Positions 46,314 through 56,500 of a DNA stretch of 64,000 bases are shown here, in pieces (the stretch's first letter is position 1; each line of letters starts with the position of its first letter). The notes beneath the pieces were generated by a model. The model was not told the DNA's origin and ran no database searches. It was given only the letters and a program-made list of their open reading frames with translations. Origin of the DNA: Acidobacteriaceae bacterium (GTDB lineage Bacteria > Acidobacteriota > Terriglobia > Terriglobales > Acidobacteriaceae); NCBI GenBank assembly GCA_003132405.1, contig PKXQ01000081.1:7192-71191 (forward strand), read 5' to 3'. Made by a program: the position numbers and the translations under genes.

Positions 46314-47603
46314 TCAGGTTCCTTCCGGCGAGAACAACACCCGCACGGTGCTCGCGAGGATGTGCAGGTCCAAGCGCAGGCTCCAATTTTCGATGTAAGT
46401 GAGATCGAGGTGCATGTTGAGCTCGAACGATGGACAGTCACGCGCCGTAATCTGCCACAACCCCGTGATGCCCGGTTTCACATCAAGGCGCCGGAACTGG
46501 TGCAGTTCGTAATGGTTGACCTCATCGATCGGGTGAGGCCGCGGGCCAACCAGACTCATTTCGCCGCGCAGGACGTTCCAGAGCTGCGGCAGTTCGTCAA
46601 GGCTGAAACGACGCAGGATGCGCCCAATGCGGGTAATCCTGGGATCGTTATCAATTTTGAAAATCGGCCCTTCTCGCTGGTTGCGCGCGCGCAGCTCCTC
46701 CTTGCGGACTTCCGCGTCGCTCACCATGGAGCGAAATTTGTAACAGCGAAAACGGCGGCCCTTGGCGCCGGTCCGCTCCGCTCCGTGGAAGATGGGTCCG
46801 GGTGAGTCCAGCCGGATGAGCAAAACCACGATCGCCATGAGAGGACTCATCACCGCGAGACCAAGCGCCGCGCCGCTGATGTCCAGCGTGCGTTTGAAAA
46901 ACAATGGTGCGCTGAGCACAGGCTCGCGATGAAGGGTAACAACCGGCACTTCTCCAATGCGATCAATAGCCGAGTCCGGCCATGGCCCCGACGGCAGATC
47001 GGGCACGGCGCGAATGTCCAGATGATTACGAAATGCGACCTCGGTGGCTTCTCGCGCCAGGGCAGGCTGGTTTGGTAGAGCGACAATCACTTCATCGATG
47101 AATTCGGAGCGAGCGAGCCAATCCAGATCGGCGATTCGCCCTAACACGACCGGCGAAAGCGGCAGTTTGTCATCAACGAAGCCGCACACGGTTGAGCGCC
47201 GGAGAGGGTCATTGCGCAATGCCTCGGCGATAGATCGCGCGATCGGGCCGGCGCCAATGAGGAGGATTTTGCGGGATTCCGTTTGGCGTCGCCGCAGCTT
47301 CCATTGCATCTGCCGCAATCGGCGCAACAGCGCGAGGGCGGCCAGGCTGCTGGCAAATATCCTGGCAGCGGCGAGCGCATGCATTCCGTCCCATGCGGCG
47401 ATGTAGACTAAGCTGGTCGCGAACAGGGTCGACCTCGCTAGTGCTCCGACGGTCCCGTCAGGAGACGGATCCCCGGCGCGTTTGTAAAGACCTTCCGAGA
47501 GCCCGAACAGCATCGCCAAACCAGCAAAAATCGGTAGGTAAACCCACGGCAAACCCCAAGCAGGAGAGAACAGCGATAACCCGCCTGACACCGCAACAAG
47601 CAC
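46314..47603 (-). CDS. Polyprenyl-phosphate sugar-1-phosphate transferase
   Basis: A 429-residue initiating enzyme of the WbaP/WcaJ type. Three to four N-terminal helices, a nucleotide-binding domain (RKILLIGAGPIARSIAEAL) and the C-terminal catalytic domain: KRTLDISGAALGLAVMSPLMAIV, FRCYKFRSMVSDAE, RRFSLDELPQLWNVLRGEMSLVGPRP and PGITGLWQI. It transfers a hexose-1-phosphate to undecaprenyl phosphate, starting the repeat unit. The frame opens only at a GTG at 47603 in the first helix; an adjoining frame encodes a plausible missing start (see findings). Confidence 0.92.
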   Translation of the reverse strand: MLVAVSGGLSLFSPAWGLPWVYLPIFAGLAMLFGLSEGLYKRAGDPSPDGTVGALARSTLFATSLVYIAAWDGMHALAAARIFASSLAALALLRRLRQMQWKLRRRQTESRKILLIGAGPIARSIAEALRNDPLRRSTVCGFVDDKLPLSPVVLGRIADLDWLARSEFIDEVIVALPNQPALAREATEVAFRNHLDIRAVPDLPSGPWPDSAIDRIGEVPVVTLHREPVLSAPLFFKRTLDISGAALGLAVMSPLMAIVVLLIRLDSPGPIFHGAERTGAKGRRFRCYKFRSMVSDAEVRKEELRARNQREGPIFKIDNDPRITRIGRILRRFSLDELPQLWNVLRGEMSLVGPRPHPIDEVNHYELHQFRRLDVKPGITGLWQITARDCPSFELNMHLDLTYIENWSLRLDLHILASTVRVLFSPEGT

Positions 47604-47863
47604 TATTAAGTCGCGGCCATCAGCTCACCAAGCGTGAAACGGTCAACGGTGGTTCGAGAGGGCAGCGGATGAGTGGCAGGGAGAATTCGTCTTGGCGTGG
47701 TCTGATCGGTCGCGTCCAAGTGTACTGCTATGCGGCGTTTCGACTGCCTCGAATCTCGGAGGCTGCAGAGCGGACGTCCCAAGAGTCATGCGGGCATATT
47801 TCGAGGGGCCATCTTTAGGTTCGGTATCCCAGACTCGGCTTGTGGTCAATTCGCCCATAAAAT

Positions 47864-48556
47864 TCACAAACTCCGGTAGAGGCCCTGAGGCACGGGAAAA
47901 CGGCGCTCGGCCAGGACTGTCCCCAGTAGCGGGACCTGAGCCTTGGCAAGCTGATCCTTGATTTGAGTGGCGACGAGTCGCCTGGTTTTGTTCGCCGTCA
48001 GCACCAGCACGAGTCCGTCGCATGCCTGGCCAATGCTGGTCGTTATCCATGAGACCGGAGCGCAACACAAAATCGAGAAGTCGAATTCCGTCGTGCGTTC
48101 GCGAAGACGGGACAAGTCCTGATCGGTGATCCGCGTCCCAGAGGCGTCCGGCAGCCAGCTTTGGCGGGGAACCATCCACAGTCGTGGTGCAATCGGCCAA
48201 GTCCCTTCCGCGCGATTGGGCGAGGGAAGCCCTAACTGTGTTTGCAGCGACACCGCGTCCGGCTGGGCATCGATGAGCCCTACGTCGTAACGGTCTTCTT
48301 GAGCGAGAGCTGTGGCGATCTCGAAACAGAGTGTCGCAATCTCAGTGGTTGTTTCCATCGTAGAGAAACCGACGTGCCGTACCGGCGTCGTTTCACGTCC
48401 AAAAAAAAGTTGTTGGATTAGCGCATGGATTTGCTCCTCGTGAAGCAACGCCATTGGAGAAAGCGTTTCACGCTGACTGCGCACGCCAATCGGAGTTACG
48501 GTTTCAGGCTCCGCAATCGTCGGGTTCTCGACAATGACCTCGCGTAAGCTGTTCAC
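47864..48556 (-). CDS. CpsD/BY-kinase-like protein without a P-loop
   Basis: A 230-residue protein that aligns with the cytoplasmic tyrosine kinase/ATPase partner of Wzz proteins by position and fold: VRHVGFSTMETTTEIATLCFEIATALA occupies the Walker A place but lacks GxxxxGK(S/T), and VGLIDAQPDA stands for the Walker A' Asp. The C-terminus has no Tyr cluster. It is probably a pseudo-kinase. The start is a GTG overlapping the wzz stop (GTGA), which favours it over the longer frame. Confidence 0.75.
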   Translation of the reverse strand: MNSLREVIVENPTIAEPETVTPIGVRSQRETLSPMALLHEEQIHALIQQLFFGRETTPVRHVGFSTMETTTEIATLCFEIATALAQEDRYDVGLIDAQPDAVSLQTQLGLPSPNRAEGTWPIAPRLWMVPRQSWLPDASGTRITDQDLSRLRERTTEFDFSILCCAPVSWITTSIGQACDGLVLVLTANKTRRLVATQIKDQLAKAQVPLLGTVLAERRFPVPQGLYRSL

Positions 48557-50073
48557 GGAACCACCACCTTCGGCCCTCTGAGCCGCCAAGTAGAAGCGCG
48601 CCGAACCTTCGACTGAGAAGCTGGTAGCCAGGCGAGCACAGGCACTTCCAATAGGCCGCGGGCTTCGTCGGGTGTGCGAATCGTCGGGTCAAAGTACTCC
48701 GCCGTAAAGGCAGTGCCTACGCTGAACACTGTTGCGAATCCAAAAGCCAGCAAGAAATAAAGAAGCAGCGGATGAACGGGCAAGGCCGCTGCGACAGGAG
48801 GCTCCACGATGGCCACATTAAGAATGCGCCGTTCGTCGAGCGCGTCCCCGATCCGCGCTTCCTCCCGTTTGTGGAGATGGAGCAGGTAGTTGTCTTCGTC
48901 GGCCTTCTGCGTGCGCATCAGATCCTGTTGATCCATGGCGTCCGATTGCAAACGCTCGGCGACTGCGTGCAGCGATGCAACCTGGGCGGCGGCATCGGTT
49001 TGCCGGGCCCGCAAACCGTCCCACGCCACCTGCGCCTTTTCCAGTTGCATTCGCGCCCACTCGTAGTTCGGATCCTTGTCGCTGGTCTCGTCGCGCACCG
49101 GGGTAAGCGCTTCGGCGGCGATCGAAGCTTGGGTTGCCGCGATCTCTTCTTCCACTTCCTGCACCAGTCGGTAGGAGGGCGCAAAGCGGCTCCGCAGTTC
49201 GGTGCGTTTGAGTTGGAGCTCTAATAGATGTGTTTTCATCTTTTCCAGAGCTTCGGGATTATCCGCCCAGCGCTTCAGCGTGACCGAACGCGCGGGAAAC
49301 AACTTGAGCTGTTCCTCGAGAGATGCAATCTGCCGTTCCGTGTCGGTTCGGTCCTGGTCGATTTGGCGATAGGCCGCGTCTGCTTCGCCCAATTTCTGGA
49401 GCGCTATATCCCGTTCGAGCGCAGCCGAAATTACCCCGCGAGACCGCGTAAAACGCACCAGGTCCGCTTCGGACTGATGCAGCCTCTTTTCGTAGGCGCT
49501 AGTTTGCAAATCAAAGAATTGAATCTCCCCAGGTGGTCTTTGGAGATTCGTGTGTCTCCGGACGTAGAGCGAAGCGAGCGATGACATCACGCGAGCCGCT
49601 CCATCTGGATCGGCATCCTTATAACTGACTTGGATCAGGTTCGATTTTTTCAGCGACTCGACATCCAATCGGCGCGACAGTTTGCGAACCGCATGTTCAA
49701 TTTCGGAGGGACGCTCGGACTCCGGAGTATCTGCGGGAACGAGTTCCGCTGATTTCACTACTTGCTTGAGCAGATCTTCATCGCGCAGCAGTTCGACTTC
49801 GGAATTAAGTTCTTCCTCGGTAATATCCGGGCGGGTGAAATCCATGGGGCTGGCCGGTTGAGAAGAGGCGACAGGGTCATAGCGCCCGCGGCGGAGCAGA
49901 ACCATGAAATGCGATTCGTAGCGCGCCGAGAAAATCACGAACAGCATCGTTGCCAGCAACACCAGACCAAAAGAAGCGGCAACTAATCGCGGACGCCTGA
50001 ACAATGTGGCCGCAAGTTCGCGCGGCGTAGGCGTAACACTGGCGCGCGAGTTTACAATCAAGTCGGCGGACAT
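48553..50073 (-). CDS. Wzz/GumC-family chain-length protein
   Basis: A 506-residue polysaccharide co-polymerase: one helix at about 30-50, a long periplasmic coiled-coil region (about 180-400), and a second helix at about 440-465 followed by a short cytoplasmic tail. The Wzz signatures are SARYESHFMVLLRRG and VAIVEPPVAAALPVHPLLLYFLLA. It sets exopolysaccharide length with the export protein. It overlaps the export gene by 16 bases upstream and the CpsD-like gene by 4 downstream. Confidence 0.93.
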   Translation of the reverse strand: MSADLIVNSRASVTPTPRELAATLFRRPRLVAASFGLVLLATMLFVIFSARYESHFMVLLRRGRYDPVASSQPASPMDFTRPDITEEELNSEVELLRDEDLLKQVVKSAELVPADTPESERPSEIEHAVRKLSRRLDVESLKKSNLIQVSYKDADPDGAARVMSSLASLYVRRHTNLQRPPGEIQFFDLQTSAYEKRLHQSEADLVRFTRSRGVISAALERDIALQKLGEADAAYRQIDQDRTDTERQIASLEEQLKLFPARSVTLKRWADNPEALEKMKTHLLELQLKRTELRSRFAPSYRLVQEVEEEIAATQASIAAEALTPVRDETSDKDPNYEWARMQLEKAQVAWDGLRARQTDAAAQVASLHAVAERLQSDAMDQQDLMRTQKADEDNYLLHLHKREEARIGDALDERRILNVAIVEPPVAAALPVHPLLLYFLLAFGFATVFSVGTAFTAEYFDPTIRTPDEARGLLEVPVLAWLPASQSKVRRASTWRLRGPKVVVP

Positions 50074-51011
50074 GGGTCAATACAGCGAGCAATCAGACCC
50101 GGCGAGATCTTAGGGAATCCGCCAGATTTTGGTGACGCAAGTGAACGCTGCCACTCCCTTCTGCTAAACTGCAATGGATTGACATACCAACTCATGGAGT
50201 TGGTCGGAACAAACTTTCGAATCTTCGAAATTCGGCTCTGCGGCACATAGATAAAGTCACCCGGCTGAAGGTGGAAATCTTCACTGAGGTCGTGAGAATC
50301 CAGCATCTTCTTCGAGTCGATCACATGAGTTTCGGCAACGTACGCGGAAATCCGGCGAAACACGACCACTTGCGAATGCCGCGCTTGCTGCGTAAAACCG
50401 CCGGCAACCGCCACCGCTTCCGCCACGGTCAAGTCTCCGCGTAGCTCATATTTCCCCGGCCGCGCCACTTCGCCCGAAGCCATGAAATATGGCTTATCAA
50501 AATCCTTTAAGGTCACGGTGATCTCCGGCTCACGCAAAAAGCTGCGATATGCCCCGACAAGCGCCTGCTGCATCTCGGGGACTGTGAGCCCTTCCACGAA
50601 CAGCGTGCCCGCACCTTTCAGTGCCACGAAGCCGTCCGGTTGCACGGTTAATATCTGATTGAAGTCTGGAGTGAAAGTGAAATTGACATCTACTATGTCC
50701 GATTTCGAAAGCCGATAAAGCGGATGGCGCTCCCCTCCGAATGCAGGATCTCCCTGGCCACCCACTTTCCCGGGTTGTGTGATTGCTCCGTCGGCCGACC
50801 CCACCGTGCCCGGCCGGCCCTGCCTCTGCGAGCTCTCCGCGCCAGCGATCGTCCCGCTGGCCGAAGCAGAGTACTCAGGCGCCGGCCCAGGCAGCGGTGC
50901 AGCTTGCTGGGCGTTGGCGATCACGGCTAGCTGCAGAATGAGCGTGCTTGCAGCCTGCAAAACGACTCGTTTAGTAAATTCATTCATCTCCGAACTCTCA
51001 CCGTTGCTCAT
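50058..51011 (-). CDS. Wza/GumB-type polysaccharide export protein
   Basis: A 317-residue protein with an N-terminal signal (VVLQAASTLILQLAVIANAQQ). The poly-export domain begins HPLYRLSKSDIVDVNFTFTPDFNQILTVQPDGFVAL, then two SLBB-like segments (PYFMASGEVARPGKYELRGDLTVAEAVAVAGG and FHLQPGDFIYVPQSR). No lipobox Cys is seen, unlike Wza, so anchoring may differ. First gene of the minus-strand operon. Confidence 0.92.
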   Translation of the reverse strand: MSNGESSEMNEFTKRVVLQAASTLILQLAVIANAQQAAPLPGPAPEYSASASGTIAGAESSQRQGRPGTVGSADGAITQPGKVGGQGDPAFGGERHPLYRLSKSDIVDVNFTFTPDFNQILTVQPDGFVALKGAGTLFVEGLTVPEMQQALVGAYRSFLREPEITVTLKDFDKPYFMASGEVARPGKYELRGDLTVAEAVAVAGGFTQQARHSQVVVFRRISAYVAETHVIDSKKMLDSHDLSEDFHLQPGDFIYVPQSRISKIRKFVPTNSMSWYVNPLQFSRREWQRSLASPKSGGFPKISPGLIARCIDPCPPT

Positions 51012-51283
51012 CCGAGCGGCGAACTATTGCAGCTCAAGTTTCTGAGCTGTTGGCCCGAAGGTATCGTTGTGCGCAAGGCGCAACAAGACTTGCAAAGTAC
51101 TGTCCACTGCGGTGCATGGCACCTTTCTCCTATCGAAACGGCGATGATGCTGGAATGGGCCGCCAGAGTGGCGGTTAGAGTCCTCCGTGCGAAACCGGCG
51201 GAAGCCTATTGCCATAAAAGTTGTGCACCAGGGTAGCTCTCCCAAAGTAGACGGCGGCGGGCGGATTCATCACCAACAGCGTG
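51012..51283. other. Control region of the exopolysaccharide operon
   Basis: About 270 bases separate the export gene from the divergent regulator. Short inverted stretches (GCAGCTCAAGTTTCTGAGCTG and GCCGCCAGAGTGGCGG) are visible. No riboswitch of known class fits convincingly. It must hold the promoters of the operon and of the regulator. Confidence 0.4.
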
Positions 51284-51329
51284 TGATGGGGGCTACATAC
51301 GGCGAGTGATGGGGGCTACATACGGCGAG
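51284..51329 (+). repeat. 23-bp perfect tandem duplication
   Basis: GTGATGGGGGCTACATACGG-CGA occurs twice without a gap (51284-51306 and 51307-51329), just upstream of the regulator gene. Two in-frame ATG codons fall in it. It could be a duplicated binding site or a recent slippage event. Confidence 0.85.
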
Positions 51330-51359
51330 TGCAACTTGGTTGATGATAAGAAAGTGAAT

Positions 51360-52093
51360 ATGACTCGCACTCCAAAACAAGCCGCACCCTTACCCGCCGT
51401 CCAAGCCGAAGTAATACAGGTCCTAGTCGCCGATTCCGGTGCTATCCAGTCTCAACTTCTGGCTCGGGCATTGAAAACCCGCCGCGACTTCCAGGTTTCC
51501 GCCGTCGATTTGGAGATGACGGCGCTACAAAATTTCCTGCAATCCAATCATGCCGATGTGATCCTGATTGCCGCCAGTCGCCTTCCCGATCTCAGCCTGC
51601 TGCACTGGCTGCGTCTCTCTTATCCGAGGATGTCTTCCGTGTTGCTAGTCGACACCGACGAACGCGAACTAGTCGTCAATGCCTGCGCGCCGGCGCCAAG
51701 GGTATTTTTCTTTTCTCCCAAACCCCTTTTCCCATGCTCTGCAAGTGCATTCAGTGCGTTTTTCGCGGCGAGGTTTGGATCAACAGCCAGCAGATGAATT
51801 ATGTTCTGGACGCGCTCTCCGAGGTGCCCACCCTGCGTGTCGTCAACTCCAACGGCAGGTTTTTGCTGACGCCGCGCGAAGAGCAGGTGGTCGCTCTCGT
51901 CGCCGATGGCTTGACCAATCGCGGAGTCGCAACCGAGTTGGGGCTCAGCGAGCACACCATCAAAAAGTATCTGCTCCGCATCTTCGACAAAGTGGGAATC
52001 TCCAGCCGCGTCGAACTCGTTCTCTACGCCATGTCGCATGGCGAGCGCCGCCCCTCAGAATGGATGCCCGGCAACAGCAACGCGTCTGCATAG
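51360..52093 (+). pseudogene. LuxR-type response regulator, frameshifted
   Basis: The first frame (to 51797) gives a receiver-like domain (VIQVLVADSGAIQSQLL), and the second frame gives the rest of that domain plus a LuxR helix-turn-helix (LTPREEQVVALVADGLTNRGVATELGLSEHTIKKYLLRIFDKVG). The join is near 51683, where GTCAATGCC-TGCGCG looks like GCCCTG with one C lost; reading on in the second frame restores LRAGAKGIFLFSQTPFPM. The receiver has Ala (VILIAAS) where the phospho-acceptor Asp belongs. Divergent from the exopolysaccharide operon, it is the likely regulator of that operon, if functional. Confidence 0.75.
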
Positions 52094-52146
52094 AACGAAG
52101 GTGCGACGTACAATGGCGCCATGCGGAACAGCCAGGAGATCGCGCG

Positions 52147-52560
52147 GTGACCGGCGCCGAGCCGTCGGCTCCGTCCCAATCCAAAGTAGCCCGCCGCTGG
52201 ACCGTCATTGCCTCAGGATTGCTCTTGCTGGCGCTGGCGCTGGTCGTGATCTACACGGCTCCGAATGCTTTCTATAGCCCTGTCGCCCTGGTCACAGTCG
52301 CCGCCATCGGCCTGGCCGCACTGCTACTCCAGGTCTGGTTCCGCCTCGATCTCCCTAACATTCACTCTCCGCTCTGGCTCAATGTACTCGGCATAATGTG
52401 CGCTCTGTTGTCGCTGTTCGCGAACAACCTCCGCATGAATGCAAGAATGCTCGAACTGGTGGCATTTACCGCCGTGATTTGCTTCGGCATCAGCGGATCG
52501 CTCATCCTCCGCGCCTTGCGACGTCGCGTGCCTGCGCCGCCATCGACTGCAACCGAGTAG
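52147..52560 (+). CDS. Four-helix membrane protein of unknown function
   Basis: A 137-residue hydrophobic protein starting with GTG (V-TGAEPSAPSQSKVARR). Four helices: WTVIASGLLLLALALVVIYTA, PVALVTVAAIGLAALLLQVW, LNVLGIMCALLSLFANNL and MLELVAFTAVICFGISG. It ends in a basic tail. The much longer open frame upstream runs through the regulator gene and is not real. No family is recognised. It lies 53 bases after the regulator and may be co-expressed. Confidence 0.7.
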   Translation: MTGAEPSAPSQSKVARRWTVIASGLLLLALALVVIYTAPNAFYSPVALVTVAAIGLAALLLQVWFRLDLPNIHSPLWLNVLGIMCALLSLFANNLRMNARMLELVAFTAVICFGISGSLILRALRRRVPAPPSTATE

Positions 52561-52605
52561 AAGACGCTGTTTTAGGCAGCCAAGGCCGGGCTATACAATT
52601 CCATC

Positions 52606-53445
52606 ATGCGCGTCACCCTATTCGGAGCCTCAGGTCTGCTCGGCCGGGAACTGGTCCAGGAGCTAAACGCCGAACAACTCACCGCGCTCTCGTCCAAAGA
52701 CGCCGATCTCCGCGACCACGCGCGCGTTCAATCCGTGATTCAAGATTCGCGCCCCGACTGCATCATCCTCTCTGCCGCCTACACCGACGTCGATGGATGC
52801 GAGTCCAACCGCGATCTGGCCTTCGCGGTAAATTGCGATGGCGCGATCAACGTGGCTGAGGCCGCCCGCGAGGCAGGATCGCGATTAATCTTTCTCAGCA
52901 CCGACTATGTTTTCGATGGCACGAAACGATCACCCTACGAAATCAGCGACCCGAGAAATCCCACCAGCGTTTATGGCGAAAGCAAAGCGCGCGCCGAGGA
53001 GCGTCTGCTCGAAATTCTTCCCGACGTTTGCATCGCCCGCACCTCATGGCTCTTCGGCCACGGAGGCAAATGTTTCCCCGCAACAATCTTGAAGCTGGCT
53101 TCGACTCGCCCCGAGATTTCCGTTGTCAACGATCAGCGCGGCAGCCCCACCTTCACCCGCGATCTAGCCAACGCTCTCGCCAAACTCGCTCGCGCGAACG
53201 CCAAAGGCATCGTGCACCTAACCAATTCCGGCAACTGCACCTGGTACGATTTCGCCGCCCAGATCGTGCAAGCCGCCGGTCTGTCAACCAAAGTCAACCC
53301 CGTAACCACCGCCGAATTCCCCCGTCCAGCGCGCCGTCCCGCCTACTCCGTCCTCTCGCCAGATAGCCTCCAAGCCTATAACATTCACATGCCGGAGTGG
53401 CAAGACGCATTGCGTCGCTATCTTGCGAGCGGCGCAAAAAAATAA
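52606..53445 (+). CDS. rfbD: dTDP-4-dehydrorhamnose reductase
   Basis: A 279-residue short-chain dehydrogenase of the RmlD/RfbD family, making dTDP-L-rhamnose. MRVTLFGASGLLGRELVQEL carries the Rossmann Gly motif; AAYTDVDGCESNRDLAFAVN, STDYVFDGTKRSPYEISD, NPTSVYGESKARAEERLL (YxxxK catalytic pair) and RTSWLFGHGG follow. rfbABC are not next to it. It fits beside the exopolysaccharide locus as supplier of rhamnose. Confidence 0.95.
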   Translation: MRVTLFGASGLLGRELVQELNAEQLTALSSKDADLRDHARVQSVIQDSRPDCIILSAAYTDVDGCESNRDLAFAVNCDGAINVAEAAREAGSRLIFLSTDYVFDGTKRSPYEISDPRNPTSVYGESKARAEERLLEILPDVCIARTSWLFGHGGKCFPATILKLASTRPEISVVNDQRGSPTFTRDLANALAKLARANAKGIVHLTNSGNCTWYDFAAQIVQAAGLSTKVNPVTTAEFPRPARRPAYSVLSPDSLQAYNIHMPEWQDALRRYLASGAKK

Positions 53446-53543
53446 CGGGCCGGTTCGCTCGCACTGTCCAACTCCCGCCCCAGTGGTTTATCCTTTCCTT
53501 TCTTTTTCGTCGCATTTTAGTTCGTCACAATCGAGGATCAACC

Positions 53544-56500
53544 GTGAACAAGCGCCTTCTGCTCGTCTCGCTCTGCATTTTGCTTTTCCCCTTCGCACTC
53601 TCCGCCCAGCAGTACGACCCGGCGTTGTATCAGGAACTCCACTGGCGCCTGATCGGCCCATTTCGCGGCGGCCGCACCGTCGCCATGGCTGGCATTCCCG
53701 CTCAGCCAAACGTCTTCTACATGGCTCCCAACAACGGCGGAGTCTGGAAGACGACCGACTACGGCCTGACCTGGAACCCGATCTTCGACAACCAACCGGA
53801 CGACCGTCAACATTCCGGCTCCATCGGAGCGCTAGCCATCGCGCCCTCGAATCCCGACATCATCTACGTAGGCAGCGGCGAAGGCCTGCGCCGGCCCGAT
53901 CTTTCCATAGGCGACGGCATGTATAAATCGACCGATGCGGGCCGCACCTGGCAGCATCTCGGCCTACGCGATGCGCAGCAGATCGCATCCATCATCGTCG
54001 ATCCCAAAGATCCCAATCGCCTCTTAGTCGCCGTCCAAGGCCATCCTTACGGCCCAAACTCCGAGCGCGGAATCTACCGCTCGCTCGACGGCGGCCAAAC
54101 CTTCCAAAAGGTCTTCTACAAAGATGAGAACGTCGGCGGAATGGATCTCCTCTTCGATCCGCGCAACTCCCAAGTCATCTTCGCCAGCATGTGGTCCTCG
54201 CGCCGTCCCGTGTGGACCACCGGCGGCGGCTACAACGGCCCCGGCAGCGGCCTCTACAAATCCAGCGACGGCGGCGATCACTGGCAGCAACTCACCAAAG
54301 GTTTGCCCGGCGAGACCGAAGGAATTGGCCGCATCGGACCCGCCATCTCTCCAAGCGATCCCAATCGCATGTATGCCTGGGTCAACGCCAAGACGACCGA
54401 CGCCAAGAAGGGAAGCGGCATCTATCGCTCCGACGATGGTGGCGAAAGCTGGCAGCAGGTCAACGACGAAGACCGTATCCGGGGACGCGGCGACGACTTC
54501 GGTTGCGTCCGCGTCGATCCGCGCAATAAAGATGAGATTTACGTCGCCAACACTTCCACCTATCGCTCCACCGACGCAGGCAAGACTTTCACCGCCATCA
54601 AAGGAGCCCCCGGAGGCGACGACTACCACACCATCTGGATCAATCCCGACAATCCCGACATCATCGCCATCGCTCTCGATCAGGGCGCGACCATCAGCGT
54701 CAATGGCGGCCAAACCTGGAGCTCCTGGTACAACCAGCCAACCGCGCAGTTCTACCACGTCATCACCGACAATCAGTTTCCCTACTGGGTCTATGGCGGC
54801 CAGCAGGAGAGCGGCTCAGTCGGCACTGCCAGCCGCAGCGACTTTGGCGAGATTACGTTTCGCGATTGGACGACAGTTGGCACCGAAGAATATGGCTACG
54901 TCGCGCCCGATCCGCTGCATCCGAATCTCATCTACGGCGGCAAGGGAACAGTCTTCGACCGCAACACCGGCCAAACGCGCAACGTCGAGCCCGTCGTTCT
55001 CCGCACCGGCAAGTATCGCTTCAATCGCACCGCGCCGCTGATCTTCTCGCCATCCGATCCGCATATCCTTTATCTAGGATCAAACGTCATCTTCTCCACG
55101 CGCGACGGAGGCAACAGTTGGAAAGTCATCAGTCCTGACCTGACGCGCGAAGATCCCGGAATCCCCGCAACGCTAGGCCCATTCGCCGCCGACGATCCAG
55201 CCAAAGGCAAGCATCGCGGCGTGGTCTATTCCATCGCGCCGTCGGCAAAAGACGTAAACCTGATCTGGGCCGGAACCGACGACGGCGTGATCCAAGTGAC
55301 GCGCGACGGAGGCAAGAACTGGAAAAACGTCACTCCTCCCGAGATAACTCCGTGGAGCAAGATCGCTCAGCTGGACGCGTCGCACTACGATACCGCAACT
55401 GTCTATGCCGCAGTGAATCGCTTCCGGCTGGACGACCTGCATCCTTATATCTATCGCACTCACGACGGCGGGAAAACTTGGCAGAAGATCGTCAGCGGCC
55501 TGCCTGATAACGAGCCGGTCAACACGGTGAGAGAAGATCCCGAGCGCAAAGGACTGCTCTTCGCCGGCACCGAACGTACTGTCTACGTGACTTGGGACGA
55601 CGGCGATCACTGGCAGTCATTGCAGCGCAATCTGCCGCCAAGTTCGATCCGCGATCTAGTAGTCCATCATGACGACGTAGTCGTCGGAACTCACGGCCGT
55701 TCATTCTGGATTCTCGACAACATCACACCGCTGCGGCAGTTCAGTCCAGACGTTGCGAATGCTTCCGTGTATCTTTTCAAGCCGCAGCTAACCTATCGCG
55801 TGCGCCGCAACAACAACACCGACACGCCATTGCCTCCGGAAGAACCCGCAGGACAGAATCCTCCCGATGGAGCGATGATCGACTACTGGCTGAAAACGCC
55901 CTCTGATGGCGCGATCACGCTGGAAATCGTCGATGCGGCGTCAGGAAAGGTCGTTCGCCATTTTTCGAGCGCCGATAAACCCGCGACAGTCGATCCAAAA
56001 AACTTCAATGTCCCGATGTATTGGGTGCGCCCCGCGCGAACGTTGTCGGCCGCCGCGGGCATGCATCGTTTCATCTGGAACATCGCCTATCCAGCGCCCG
56101 ACGTGCTCTCGCGCGACTATCCAATTTCGGCGATCTACCATGACACTCCGCTTCACCCGCTGGGAGCAACTGTTCTGCCTGGACACTACAAAATCACGCT
56201 CACCGTCGGCGGCCAGAGCTACACCAAAATGCTCGACATAAAAATGGATCCGCGGGTAAAGACGACGCCCGTAGACCTGCGCCGTCAATTCGAACTCGAC
56301 CGAAAAATTGCCGACGCGCTGCACAAAGACTACGAAGCTCTCCAGCAGTTGCGCAGCCTGCGAGCGCAACTGAAGACGCCCACCAGCGCGCCCGATGCGA
56401 TCCAGAAAGCGGCGACCGATCTGCAAGCGAAAGCCACAACCATAGAGGGCGAAGGCGGCGGGTACGGCGCGCGCTTCCTGAGCACTCCCGAAGGCCGCAC

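Noticed and set aside
51012..51283. Cyclic di-GMP riboswitch upstream of the exopolysaccharide operon
   Set aside because: Fragments such as GCGAAACC and AGGGTAGC look suggestive, but the conserved GEMM core order and stems could not be assembled on either strand.
51679..52146. Upstream extension of the four-helix membrane protein
   Set aside because: It overlaps the regulator in another frame and has no family resemblance; GTG at 52147 is the sensible start.
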